Shown one piece after another: positions 52,541 through 60,371 of a stretch of DNA of 64,000 bases. Positions within the stretch are counted from its first letter, which is position 1, and every line of letters begins with the position of its first letter. A model generated the notes under the pieces. That model had not been told where the DNA came from. It saw only the letters and a list, made by a program, of their open reading frames with translations, and ran no database searches. Source of the stretch: Puniceicoccaceae bacterium K14 (GTDB lineage: Bacteria > Verrucomicrobiota > Verrucomicrobiia > Opitutales > Opitutaceae); contig JAKYXN010000003.1 in assembly GCA_022538095.1 (NCBI GenBank), positions 62,001 through 126,000 of the forward strand, given 5' to 3'. The translations under genes were made by a program, and so were the position numbers.

Positions 52541-53797
52541 ATGAAATACCCTAATGTATGCCTGATACTTAGCTTTGCCCTGTTTGGTTATGTTTCAACT
52601 GCTCTTGCAGCGGACCCTCCTGCTGCATCAGAAGAGGAATCTCACGAAGAAGCTGGCCCTCATGAGAATAGTTCTGGACAGGATCGGATCGTGGTTTTGG
52701 AGAAAAAGAAAGAAATTGATCCTGAGGTGGCTAACGAGGAAGTGTTGGGGTATTTGAGTTTAGGGGTTACAAGTTGGAAGGGCCGAGACATCACCTTGGC
52801 GGAGAAGTATTTTGCTGCTGCTTTGGGTGTGAACGCAGATGTACCAGCTAAAGAAAATGTACTTTATGAGATGGCAAAGCTATATAATGAGGAAGGTATG
52901 CTTTCAAAATCAGCAGCTGTATACGAGAGATTAATACGGGAATTTCCTTCGAGTCGCCGTATACCGGATTCGTATTTTGAGCTTGGTTACTTGTACCGAA
53001 GAATGGGTGCGTTGGAACTCGCTGAGACCAAGTTTTATTCGGTTCTGAATGCGGCAGTTAACGTATCATTCGACCAATTGGCAAAGTACAAAGAGTTATC
53101 ATTGAAATCCAAATTGGAGATTGCTCGCACATTGCAGCAACGTGGGCAATTTATAGAAGCGTACGACACATTTCAGGATTTGTTTCGACTTGAGCTAAAG
53201 CCGGTTGACCGCATCCGTGTTCACTATGAAATGTGCTACTTATTGTATGAACTTGAGCGCTACCAACAGGGTGTTTCTCAAATGAAACTATTTTTGGAAG
53301 GGTATCCGGAAAATTTTCACCAATCGGAGATTCGCTATTTATTGGCGAAGTCATATGAAAGGCTCAATCGCAAACCAGAAGCCTTGCGTGAGGTGGTTCA
53401 AATCTTAAAGAAGGAATCGAATTTCGCTACCGCAGAGGAAGGGGTTGCTGATTATTGGAAGCAAAGAACGGGTAATGAGCTCGCAAATGAATTTTATCAG
53501 AAGGGCGATTTTCGAAGTGCGCTGACCATCTACCAGGCGTTGGCTCGGTACAGTGAAAGTCCAGAGTGGCGTTGGCCGGCGATCCATCAAATTGGCCTCT
53601 GCTTTGAGCGACTTGGCTTACCTGAGAAAGCTAAGATGGCATACGAAGAAATTTCAGAATCACTCGCTTCGATAGGTGAAGAGCAAGAGTTGACAGAATC
53701 ATTGCTTTCTTTGTCCAAAATGGCGAAATGGAGACTTGAACACTTGAATTGGGAAGACGATCTTCATGCCCGACTCAATATTCTGAAAACTCAATAG
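52541..53797 (+). CDS. Secreted TPR-repeat protein
   Basis: A TTG at 52526 precedes the likely ATG at 52541, which gives MKYPNVCLILSFALFGYVST and a signal peptide ending ALA-A. A Glu-rich linker follows, then at least six TPR units over about 350 residues (for example KENVLYEMAKLYNEEGMLSK, YFELGYLYRRMGALELAETK, FQDLFRLELKPVDRIRVHYE). It resembles the YbgF/BamD class of periplasmic TPR adaptors in general form only. It is followed after 7 bases by the small helical gene. Confidence 0.75.
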   Translation: MKYPNVCLILSFALFGYVSTALAADPPAASEEESHEEAGPHENSSGQDRIVVLEKKKEIDPEVANEEVLGYLSLGVTSWKGRDITLAEKYFAAALGVNADVPAKENVLYEMAKLYNEEGMLSKSAAVYERLIREFPSSRRIPDSYFELGYLYRRMGALELAETKFYSVLNAAVNVSFDQLAKYKELSLKSKLEIARTLQQRGQFIEAYDTFQDLFRLELKPVDRIRVHYEMCYLLYELERYQQGVSQMKLFLEGYPENFHQSEIRYLLAKSYERLNRKPEALREVVQILKKESNFATAEEGVADYWKQRTGNELANEFYQKGDFRSALTIYQALARYSESPEWRWPAIHQIGLCFERLGLPEKAKMAYEEISESLASIGEEQELTESLLSLSKMAKWRLEHLNWEDDLHARLNILKTQ

Positions 53798-53804
53798 TCT
53801 CTAA

Positions 53805-54206
53805 ATGGAAGCCGAAAAAGTTGAAGCCATCTTGTCCGGGCACATTCGGATGTGTACCGATCTATACGAATTGTTTATTGAAGAAGGCAAGCTGATGCGT
53901 GCGACTGGCGCTCCTCCAGAAGAAGAGTTTCTGGAGAAGAAAAAGGGCTTTCTTACTGCGTTGGATCGTGGCGTAGAGCTTTTGCAAAAAATCAATGAAG
54001 AGCCTGATTCATTTCCACGCTCATTGAGCCCTTTAGTTAAGGAAGCTCGAGATTTGGTAATGAAAATTATGATGCTTGATCGTGAGAACGAACGTCTTTT
54101 GTTAAAAGCGTCGCTCCCTCCGCGTATGAAGCAGGCGTATTCTAAGGTCGTTCCGGGACAGGTGGCGAAAGCGTATTCGCGTTTCGCCAACAATTCTCAG
54201 GGCTAA
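53805..54206 (+). CDS. Small helical protein, possibly FlgN-like flagellar chaperone
   Basis: This 133-residue, almost wholly alpha-helical protein is charged and has no signal peptide. The pattern 'LYELFIEEGKLMRATGAPPEEEFLEKKKGFLTALDRGVELL' (split here as LYELFIEEGKLM and EEEFLEKKKGFLTAL) recalls FlgN, whose two long helices bind hook-associated proteins: a Leu/Glu helix, a short turn, then a Lys-rich helix. Similarity is weak and only by eye. The sigma-28-like chemotaxis promoters downstream make a flagellar link plausible. A 130-codon frame on the opposite strand (53801-54193) is a shadow. Confidence 0.5.
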   Translation: MEAEKVEAILSGHIRMCTDLYELFIEEGKLMRATGAPPEEEFLEKKKGFLTALDRGVELLQKINEEPDSFPRSLSPLVKEARDLVMKIMMLDRENERLLLKASLPPRMKQAYSKVVPGQVAKAYSRFANNSQG

Positions 54207-54249
54207 AGCGCTAACTTCGTTAATTTTAGTGTGAGCAAAAACGAGCTAG

Positions 54250-54912
54250 TTAACGTGTCTTGAAGACTGCTTGACCGTTTTCGACTTTAAAGGACTCAAG
54301 CTTTTCCACGAATTCTTGAACTTCGGGATCATTTGCGAATTCTTTTGCTAAGTTCTCGCTTGAAATCGCATCGATAAAAGTTGCCGGGAGGGTTTGTCCG
54401 CCGGCTTCGGCACCAAGCAAGAATACGTTGAGCTCTCCGTTTTCGACGAATACATCTAGTTCTACTTTACCATTGAAGTATCGCGAACTGAGTGCTCCTA
54501 ACATTGGAACGTTGGAGAATTGATCCATTGGCCAACTTACGTCTGCTTTGATCGTGCTGTCTGCGATCTCGAACTCAATCTTGTCCTTTAGTGTTTGGAG
54601 AGACTCGGACCGAGCGATCAGTCCGTTGATTTCTGTATCGTTTAGGTGGAGCTCGTAGGACTCTCCTGAATCGAGAGATTGTTGAAAGGCATCTATGCGC
54701 GTTTGTAGCGCAGTAAAATCTTCTTGAGGAATTGGGGCTGAGACAATTTCGCCTGGAGTTTCAGATGTGAAGGAATCTACTGATTTATTCACGAAACTCT
54801 TAACAGCGAAGAAGGACACGCCGCCAATAATTAGTACCATGAGAAGAAGGCCGAGGCAGCCAGGAATTAAGCAGCTTTTGACGTTCGATTTCTTTTTAGG
54901 CGAGTCGCTCAT
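54250..54912 (-). CDS. Single-pass membrane protein, unknown function
   Basis: This 220-residue protein has a short basic N terminus (MSDSPKKKSNVKS), one hydrophobic helix (CLGLLLMVLIIGGVSFFAV), and an extracytoplasmic domain of about 180 residues with alternating charged and beta-like stretches (YELHLNDTEINGLIARSESL, IEFEIADSTIKADVSWPMDQ). No family comes to mind. It is the last gene of the minus-strand block but is separated from the receiver gene by a terminator, so it has its own promoter. Confidence 0.6.
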   Translation of the reverse strand: MSDSPKKKSNVKSCLIPGCLGLLLMVLIIGGVSFFAVKSFVNKSVDSFTSETPGEIVSAPIPQEDFTALQTRIDAFQQSLDSGESYELHLNDTEINGLIARSESLQTLKDKIEFEIADSTIKADVSWPMDQFSNVPMLGALSSRYFNGKVELDVFVENGELNVFLLGAEAGGQTLPATFIDAISSENLAKEFANDPEVQEFVEKLESFKVENGQAVFKTR

Positions 54913-54980
54913 ATTCGGGGGAGCCTAGAGGCTAGTTTGGCTTTTCGGCAACTCCAATCCCTTTAGCGGCATGAATTTTT

Positions 54981-55016
54981 AAAACGAAAAAGCGAACCGG
55001 GAACCCCGATTCGCTT
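54981..55016 (-). terminator. Terminator after the receiver gene
   Basis: On the minus strand a 12-bp stem (54990-55001 with 55005-55016, one mismatch) has a three-base loop. TTTT-CG-TTTT follows (54990-54981). It lies 25 bases after the stop of the receiver gene and separates it from the gene at 54250-54912. Confidence 0.7.
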
Positions 55017-55041
55017 ATCGCAAAAGTGTTTTCTAGAAGTC

Positions 55042-55404
55042 TTAGCAGACGGTTTCTTGGGTGGCTTCGACTTGTTGAACCAGTTCCTTAATATTGAATG
55101 GCTTGGACATGACTGCCACGAGATTTGGATACTTGAAGTGTTGGGCTTCGTCGTGGAATCCAGAAATGATGATGAATTTTGTCTTGATATTCTGCCATCC
55201 AGAGAGGAATTCGAGGACCATTTCACCGGAAAGTCTTGGCATTTTGAGGTCTAAGAGAACCACGTCGAATTGGTGGTTTGGGTCTGACAGGACGGACACT
55301 GCGTTGTGCCCATCGCAAAGAACGGATACATCGTGATCTTCACCGAAAATGGTGAAGAGGAGAAGTCGGATTGCTGGATCGTCGTCGACAATTAGAATTT
55401 TCAT
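55042..55404 (-). CDS. Single-domain response regulator (receiver)
   Basis: The frame is open to 55524, but the ATG at 55404 starts exactly at the first strand, MKILIVDDDPAIRLLLFTIF, and gives 120 residues. The acidic pair is in VDDD, the phospho-acceptor Asp in VVLLDLKMPRLSG near residue 55, and the Lys of the active site in VMSKPFNIKEL. The fold is CheY-like with no output domain, so it signals by protein contact. A sigma-28-like box sits about 80 bases upstream (55484-55510), matching a chemotaxis role. Confidence 0.9.
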   Translation of the reverse strand: MKILIVDDDPAIRLLLFTIFGEDHDVSVLCDGHNAVSVLSDPNHQFDVVLLDLKMPRLSGEMVLEFLSGWQNIKTKFIIISGFHDEAQHFKYPNLVAVMSKPFNIKELVQQVEATQETVC

Positions 55405-55483
55405 TTTTGAGCCTTGATAAATTGTTGTGGTGAAGGAATCGCTCAATTGGGACGGAGCGCTACATAATTTTTGATATGTATTA

Positions 55484-55510
55484 TTATCGACTCGATTTGG
55501 CTTTTCTTTG
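55484..55510 (-). promoter_or_regulatory. Sigma-28 (FliA)-like promoter before the receiver gene
   Basis: CAAA (55510-55507), 15 bases, then GTCGATAA (55491-55484) on the minus strand. FliA consensus is TAAA-N15-GCCGATAA, so this matches three of four and seven of eight positions at the right spacing. The leader to the ATG at 55404 would be about 75 bases. Confidence 0.55.
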
Positions 55511-55542
55511 GTAAAATCGCTCAAATAAATTCCAAGCGTTAC

Positions 55543-56232
55543 TCAATTATTCCCGAAAGTAGAGGGGCGGTTTGCCATGCGAATGATGGGGGCGTTAAAA
55601 TCGCCCGCTTCGAAAAGCGTGTTATTTATTTTCCCGTAGTGTTTGCGAATTTCATCCTCCATGCAACGGGCGGTTTCGCGGATTGTTGTGATATCCTTGG
55701 GCTCAATCCAATATTTCTCACTCACGGTTTTTAGAAACTCAATTTTTTCGGCCAAGGATGCGAGGGTGTCCAGGCTATCCTTGAGCATCGTAGAGCTGGG
55801 TGACTCTCCGTTGTGGATTGGAGGTAGTGGATACGATTTTATGGATGGCGCCTTCATTTTCGCCACGTGGTTAGAGTCAGTAATGAGGTCCTTTACTGTA
55901 TCCATTAATAGCTTATAACTGAATGGCTTTGGAAATATTTTGTCAGCTCCGAGTCGATTGAACTTTTGCTCAGACTCAGGGCTGAGGTATCCGGTAAGAA
56001 CGATAACTGGAATATGTGGATGAGCGCGTTTGACTTCGGCGATAACTTCAAGGCCGTCTTTTTTGGGAAGATGGTAATCTAGGATAATGATGTCGGCGTC
56101 ACTGTTTACGCCTTTGTCAATGCCGACGTCGCCGTTTTCTGCTTCGTCAATTTTAAATTCGTTTTGTAGGACTTCTCTCATGACCATGCGTAGTGCCGGG
56201 TCGTCTTCTACTAACAATACATTTTTCTTCAT
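55543..56232 (-). CDS. Response regulator with a C-terminal helical domain
   Basis: A TTG start at 56247 is possible, but the ATG at 56232 (MKKNVLLVEDDPALRMV) begins at the receiver's first strand, one base after the preceding stop codon. Residues about 1-120 are a receiver with the acidic pair VEDD, Asp in IIILDYHLPKKDG and KPFSYKLL. The remaining ~110 residues are helical (SPSSTMLKDSLDTLASLAEK, IRETARCMEDEIRKHYGKI) and match no DNA-binding domain I know. It is co-directional with the PAS gene. Confidence 0.82.
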   Translation of the reverse strand: MKKNVLLVEDDPALRMVMREVLQNEFKIDEAENGDVGIDKGVNSDADIIILDYHLPKKDGLEVIAEVKRAHPHIPVIVLTGYLSPESEQKFNRLGADKIFPKPFSYKLLMDTVKDLITDSNHVAKMKAPSIKSYPLPPIHNGESPSSTMLKDSLDTLASLAEKIEFLKTVSEKYWIEPKDITTIRETARCMEDEIRKHYGKINNTLFEAGDFNAPIIRMANRPSTFGNN

Positions 56233-56233
56233 C

Positions 56234-56752
56234 TTAATTTGATCCAAATTCGTTGTGGGTTACTTTGTAATTGCTGCCAGCAGTTTGCAGTTGCTTGCTG
56301 CCTTTTCGTTCTGCTCCGGCAAATAAAATGGCGATTGGCTGTCCAGTAGTTGAACGGATGGGGGCTTTGATTCCGCTGACCCAAGTTTTGCCCCAGGAAA
56401 CGGTCACGAGTTCGCAGGCGTTTTCCTTGATGGTTCCATTGCTGATGACTTCGTAATCATCGGCAGCCAATTTGATACTTTCTTCCAACCAGAAAATGGG
56501 GGCTGATTGGATTTCGCTTTCAGGCTCGTAGATGCGTGTTTCGATGTTGAGGAGCTTGCGTCCTTCGCGGTTCACATAAAAAATATCGTCTCGATTCTGA
56601 TATGCGAACGCGATGCAATCGAGTTCTTCGAATAGGTGCACGTTCGCCTGCATTAAATCGGAAATATTTTCATATTGAAAATCTACCGATTGGATAGCGG
56701 ATTCGAGAGCTGTTGGCATTTCGGCCTTCAACAGTTTGTCGTAGTTAGGCAT
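56234..56752 (-). CDS. PAS-domain sensory protein without kinase
   Basis: The frame opens at 56782, but a sigma-28-like box lies at 56789-56815, so its transcript would start about there. The ATG at 56752 (MPNYDKLLKAEMPTALE) is preceded by AGGT and is the more likely start, giving 172 residues. The middle is PAS-like: 'CIAFAYQNRDDIFYVNREGRKLLN', 'TVSWGKTWVSGIKAPIRSTTGQPIAILFAG'. There is no kinase, HAMP or methyl-accepting part. It may be an accessory sensor that contacts CheA or the receivers. The gene ends one base before the next receiver gene. Confidence 0.6.
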   Translation of the reverse strand: MPNYDKLLKAEMPTALESAIQSVDFQYENISDLMQANVHLFEELDCIAFAYQNRDDIFYVNREGRKLLNIETRIYEPESEIQSAPIFWLEESIKLAADDYEVISNGTIKENACELVTVSWGKTWVSGIKAPIRSTTGQPIAILFAGAERKGSKQLQTAGSNYKVTHNEFGSN

Positions 56753-56788
56753 ATTCGAAGACCTGAAATTGTAGTCATTCATTCTAAG

Positions 56789-56815
56789 ATATCGTCTGGA
56801 CGTGGAAGGGCTTTA
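56789..56815 (-). promoter_or_regulatory. Sigma-28 (FliA)-like promoter before the PAS gene
   Basis: TAAA (56815-56812), 15 bases, then GACGATAT (56796-56789) on the minus strand. The -35 box is perfect and the -10 box differs from GCCGATAA at two positions. It drives toward the PAS and receiver genes. Confidence 0.5.
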
Positions 56816-56878
56816 GCGGAAAACAAGGAGTTTCCGCTTTGAGGGTAAAAAAGATTTGGTGGACTTGATTAGTGTGGT

Positions 56879-57706
56879 TTAAGCGACACTTTGCTTTGCT
56901 TTTTCGAGACCCATCTTAGTTTCCAAAATTGCCATTTGGATTGTTGCCTCGTCGATATCGATAGCGCCTTCGCACATCTCTAGAGCCCAAGAATCGCGTC
57001 CGTCGTTGCAGCCAAGGACGGAAGCTCCCCAATTGGCAATATGTAGAGCTCCAGCGAGTTCTTTGAACTCAGGCGCTTCATTTGGGGTGTATTGGTAACG
57101 AATTGGGATAAAGATCTCGGGTGAGAAATTCCATTCTTCGAGCATTGTTGACCCTGCCAGAGCGTGGTCGAACCCAAAGGTTTGGTTTTCGGCTTTTGTG
57201 ATACTGATGCGTTCGGTCTCTACCCGTTTGAAAACCTTGACGTATTCTTCGCCGAGGCCGAGGTGGAAGAGTAATTTCCCAACATCGTGCAAAATACCGA
57301 GAGTGTATGGAAGTCCCTCGACTTCGCTGAGCCCTTTTGCGATTTGGTCCATCATCAGGGCGACTGCCAAGCTGTGTTCCCAAAGCCCGCCGCTTGAAAT
57401 GGCCATGCTACTAAGCGATCCATCAAGGAATTCACTTCCGCTTACCATATTTACGATGCGGTAGACTGTTTGGATGCCAAGCATAGCGACGGCATCGTTT
57501 AGATCGGTCACGGGCTGAGCTGGAGAATAGGCGGCGCTGTTGCTGAGCTTTAGGACGCCAGCGATTATAGCTGGATCTGTGGAAATGAGTGAAACCACAT
57601 CGTTGGAATCCGCATCGGGATCACGCATGATCTCTACGAGCTTTGGAAGAATCTCCGGAGCTGGCGGGAGTGAGTCTGTGTTTTGAATGAGTTCGCTTAT
57701 GTTCAT
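56879..57706 (-). CDS. HDOD-domain signalling protein
   Basis: This 275-residue protein is one HDOD domain. Its HD-like motif LGILHDVGKLLFHLG lies about half way along, after the helical IIAGVLKLSNSAAYSPAQPV typical of HDOD proteins. HDOD proteins lack proven nuclease or phosphodiesterase activity and serve as signalling partners, often beside chemotaxis or GGDEF genes. Its start overlaps the cheD stop by 4 bases, so the two are co-translated. Confidence 0.85.
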   Translation of the reverse strand: MNISELIQNTDSLPPAPEILPKLVEIMRDPDADSNDVVSLISTDPAIIAGVLKLSNSAAYSPAQPVTDLNDAVAMLGIQTVYRIVNMVSGSEFLDGSLSSMAISSGGLWEHSLAVALMMDQIAKGLSEVEGLPYTLGILHDVGKLLFHLGLGEEYVKVFKRVETERISITKAENQTFGFDHALAGSTMLEEWNFSPEIFIPIRYQYTPNEAPEFKELAGALHIANWGASVLGCNDGRDSWALEMCEGAIDIDEATIQMAILETKMGLEKAKQSVA

Positions 57707-58224
57707 GCTAGGCTAAATTTCGAGGCTCCCATTGGTGTTTTAAGGGCGACTTCGCCAGTGGCCACGTTCAGGTGAACTGTTCGATTGTTAACGCCGCCGA
57801 CGTCCGCTTTTACCACTTTGATTTGGTAAGCAGTTACGAATTGCTTCACGGCAGCGATGTTGCGCTCGCCGATTTTAAACATGTCTGACCCGCTAATGAC
57901 TGACGCGCCTCCAGCTACGAATGCTTTGATGCGACTTCTATCGGCTTGTAAGCCTTGCAGTTCGCGGAAGAGTAGTGGGATGCCGGTATCGGCGAACATA
58001 GCCGGCTGCTTGGCGGCCTTTTCTTTGGAAAGGCTGGAATCAGGCAGCATGATATGAATCAAGCCTCCGACTTTAGCGACTGAATCGTAGACGACGATTC
58101 CAACGCATGAGCCTAAAGCGAATGTGCTGATGACAACGTTAGTGTTGTTGGAGGAGGCGAGATCGCCCACACCTACGACAACTTTCTGTTGAAAAAATGT
58201 TGGTAGACTGGGGGCTCCGCTCAT
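57703..58224 (-). CDS. cheD: Chemoreceptor glutamine deamidase CheD
   Basis: This 173-residue enzyme hydrolyses receptor glutamine side chains and binds CheC. The catalytic Cys40 (STFALGSCVGIVVYD) and His57 (GGLIHIMLPDS) are 17 residues apart, as in Thermotoga CheD. The final part (VGGVNNRTVHLNVATGEV) is the usual C-terminal motif. Partner CheC is not in the window, nor is any methyl-accepting receptor. The hdod gene overlaps its stop. Confidence 0.92.
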   Translation of the reverse strand: MSGAPSLPTFFQQKVVVGVGDLASSNNTNVVISTFALGSCVGIVVYDSVAKVGGLIHIMLPDSSLSKEKAAKQPAMFADTGIPLLFRELQGLQADRSRIKAFVAGGASVISGSDMFKIGERNIAAVKQFVTAYQIKVVKADVGGVNNRTVHLNVATGEVALKTPMGASKFSLA

Positions 58225-58422
58225 CTGTTGCTGGAAACTTGACTGCGCATTTTTAGGGCGAGTGGGATTTTTGAAATTCGCTGCATCGTTGAATTGGCCG
58301 ATCTTCCAAATTTTGAGGGACTTGAAAAGTTCGGTCGGGCCGCTTCGTGAGCGATAGAAAAGGAATAATGATTTTAAAATTGATCTGTGGCGACCAATGA
58401 GGAGGTATTAGGTGTTCGTTGC

Positions 58423-58932
58423 CTAAAATTGGGCGAGCTCGCCTGCAAGTTCGGTGGAGACCACTTTTTCGATATCGAGTAGTGTCTTTACGCTATCTTT
58501 GATCTTAGCGATACCGAGGCAGCATTCTGTGCTGAGGTGAGTTCCGAAATCTGGTGAGGGTTCGACTTCGTTTTCAGAGATGTTGAGAACTTCTTCTACA
58601 GCGTCTACTACGAGGCCGAGCAGGGAGTTGATTCCTTGTCCGCCGTCTACATCAACTACTATAATACAGGTTCTTTCGGTGGCTTCTGCAGCGATTAAGT
58701 TAAATTTGACGCGAAGGTCCACGACCGGAATAACTTTTCCTCGAAGGTTGATCACACCTTTTACATGCATCGGCATTTGGGGAACTGGAGTGATCTTCTG
58801 CATTCTGATGATTTCGCGAATCTTCAGAACTTCGACACCGTAGAATTCGTCAGCGAGTGTGAAGGTCAGGAATTTGCCTGACGAAAATGATGTAATGTTT
58901 GAATTGGTTTCTTCTAATATAGCGTTACTCAT
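58423..58932 (-). CDS. cheW: Chemotaxis adaptor CheW
   Basis: This 169-residue SH3-like scaffold couples receptors to CheA. The frame is open to 58974, but the ATG at 58932 (MSNAILEETNSN), preceded by AGAGGCC, is a better start. Core motifs are FTLADEFYGVEVLKIREIIR, MPMHVKGVINLRGKVIPVVD and the Cys in CIIVVDVDG. A sigma-28-like promoter with a perfect -10 (58978-59004) lies 46 bases upstream, matching late flagellar control. Confidence 0.94.
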   Translation of the reverse strand: MSNAILEETNSNITSFSSGKFLTFTLADEFYGVEVLKIREIIRMQKITPVPQMPMHVKGVINLRGKVIPVVDLRVKFNLIAAEATERTCIIVVDVDGGQGINSLLGLVVDAVEEVLNISENEVEPSPDFGTHLSTECCLGIAKIKDSVKTLLDIEKVVSTELAGELAQF

Positions 58933-58977
58933 GGATGGGCCTCTGTTTGCTTGGTCTATACTTATTGTGTACAAACA

Positions 58978-59004
58978 TTATCGGCCCCCATGCCCTATTG
59001 CTTA
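58978..59004 (-). promoter_or_regulatory. Sigma-28 (FliA)-like promoter before cheW
   Basis: TAAG (59004-59001), 15 bases, then GCCGATAA (58985-58978) on the minus strand. The -10 box is the perfect FliA octamer, and the -35 matches three of four positions. This is the strongest of the sigma-28-like sites. A 6-bp hairpin (58991-58996 with 59005-59010) overlaps the spacer and -35. Confidence 0.65.
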
Positions 59005-59085
59005 AGGGCATAAATTTCACGGGATTGTGATTTGTGTAAGGATATTCGACTAAACCCTAGGTAAGGTGCGGTATTTAGTCTAAGC

Positions 59086-60369
59086 TTAGCGGAATATCAT
59101 CAGCCGCTGTGTGATCGCGTTTTCGTAATCGTGTTCCCTGATTTTCGCAATCATAGCGGGTGTAAGTCGTTTTTCTTCAGGAACTAACAAAAGACCTGTG
59201 GGCGTGAATAAATTGTTGGCCAAAATCATGCCTGTCTCCAATTCTTCAAGGGTAATCTCCTTAACTTTTTTTGGGAGTTGTGCCAAATTGGAGCTTTTCA
59301 TGAAGATTCGTACTGCTTCCGGGTGGAGAGATTTGCCAGATTCGCGCACGAGAAATTCTAGGGCTTGTTCTTTAGGAAGGTTTGATTCGACATATGCGAT
59401 GGCGACTGCGAGCAGTCGAGCTGGAATCGGAATGCTATCGCGGGTGAGTCGGTCGGGAAACCCTCTTCCATCGAATCGTTCGCGGTGGGCTCGAATGGTT
59501 TCAACGACTTCTGTAGAATCATCTACTGTCTTAGCGATCGCTTGCGCGTAGGTCGGATTCTGCCGAAGGGCGTCGATTTCACTCGGCTCAAGTGCATCAG
59601 GTTTTGCGAGTGACTTCGCTATGAGCTCTCGTGGGAAATGGATGCGGCCTAGGTTATAAATCCATGAGCAAGTCGTGAGTGTGCGCTTGTCGGATTCGCC
59701 AATGTTCTCTGACTTCGAAATTTCTTTGCAAATGGTGATTACGGCTTTCGTTTGTTGACCGAGAAGTGGATAGAAGGCTTCAATTATCTTCAGGCAAGTT
59801 TCTAAAGACTGGCGAAAGTGGAGGTCACCCTCTTGGTTTATTTGTTCAAGGCGCGTTGTCTTCTCTTTTAGTACCTGAAGGTTCTGCTCGAGCTCGATGT
59901 TAGAGGTGACTAGCTGTTCATTAAGTTCTAGTGTGTCAGCTCGTAGCTTTTCGTTGGCTTCGATTAGCGTGAAGCGCTGGGTTGCGTTGTCGACAGTTGC
60001 GAGAAGCTCCTCTCGAATCCAAGGCTTCGCTAAGAATCTGAAGATTTCGCCTTTATTGACTGCTTCGACTACGGTGCTGAGTGTAAGCACTCCGGTGATT
60101 AATATCCGAGAAGCGTTTGGCTGTAAGCGTTTGCATTCCGCTAAAAATTCGAGACCAGTCATGATAGGCATCCGGTGGTCCGAAATTATCACAGCAAAGG
60201 TGTGATTTTCTAGAGCTTGCAAAGCATCCGCTGGCTTGTTGAAGGCGAATATTGAGAGATTCTCCCGTTCAAGAGTTTCTTTAATTGCGAGTAGGACAAT
60301 TTCGTCGTCGTCCAGTAGGAGAATGTTTCTCGATCGAGGCTCGGAGCGGTTCATTGCAAGAGTGGGCAT
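59086..60369 (-). CDS. Receiver plus degenerate HD-GYP protein
   Basis: This 427-residue protein has an N-terminal receiver (NILLLDDDEIVLLAIK, acceptor Asp64 in ISDHRMP, FLAKPW) and a helical coiled linker (about 140-185). A domain with HD-GYP outline follows, but key residues are changed. Where cyclic-di-GMP phosphodiesterases have HD in LLHDIGKI, this has WIYNLGRI (Y238, N239). RAHRERFDGRGFPD keeps only part of the HHExxDGxGYP motif, and AVAIAYVE lacks the Asp. Catalysis on c-di-GMP looks unlikely; binding or scaffolding is more plausible. It follows the kinase gene by 2 bases. Confidence 0.85.
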   Translation of the reverse strand: MPTLAMNRSEPRSRNILLLDDDEIVLLAIKETLERENLSIFAFNKPADALQALENHTFAVIISDHRMPIMTGLEFLAECKRLQPNASRILITGVLTLSTVVEAVNKGEIFRFLAKPWIREELLATVDNATQRFTLIEANEKLRADTLELNEQLVTSNIELEQNLQVLKEKTTRLEQINQEGDLHFRQSLETCLKIIEAFYPLLGQQTKAVITICKEISKSENIGESDKRTLTTCSWIYNLGRIHFPRELIAKSLAKPDALEPSEIDALRQNPTYAQAIAKTVDDSTEVVETIRAHRERFDGRGFPDRLTRDSIPIPARLLAVAIAYVESNLPKEQALEFLVRESGKSLHPEAVRIFMKSSNLAQLPKKVKEITLEELETGMILANNLFTPTGLLLVPEEKRLTPAMIAKIREHDYENAITQRLMIFR

Positions 60370-60371
60370 TG

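Noticed and set aside
53801-54193. 130-codon minus-strand frame
   Set aside because: It mirrors the small helical gene on the plus strand, which fits the operon direction; the reverse has low-complexity Ser/Arg sequence.
56815-56838. Hairpin AGCGGAAA/TTTCCGCT downstream of the HDOD gene
   Set aside because: Stem is fair but neither strand has a T tract, so I did not call a terminator. It also overlaps a sigma-28-like -35 box.
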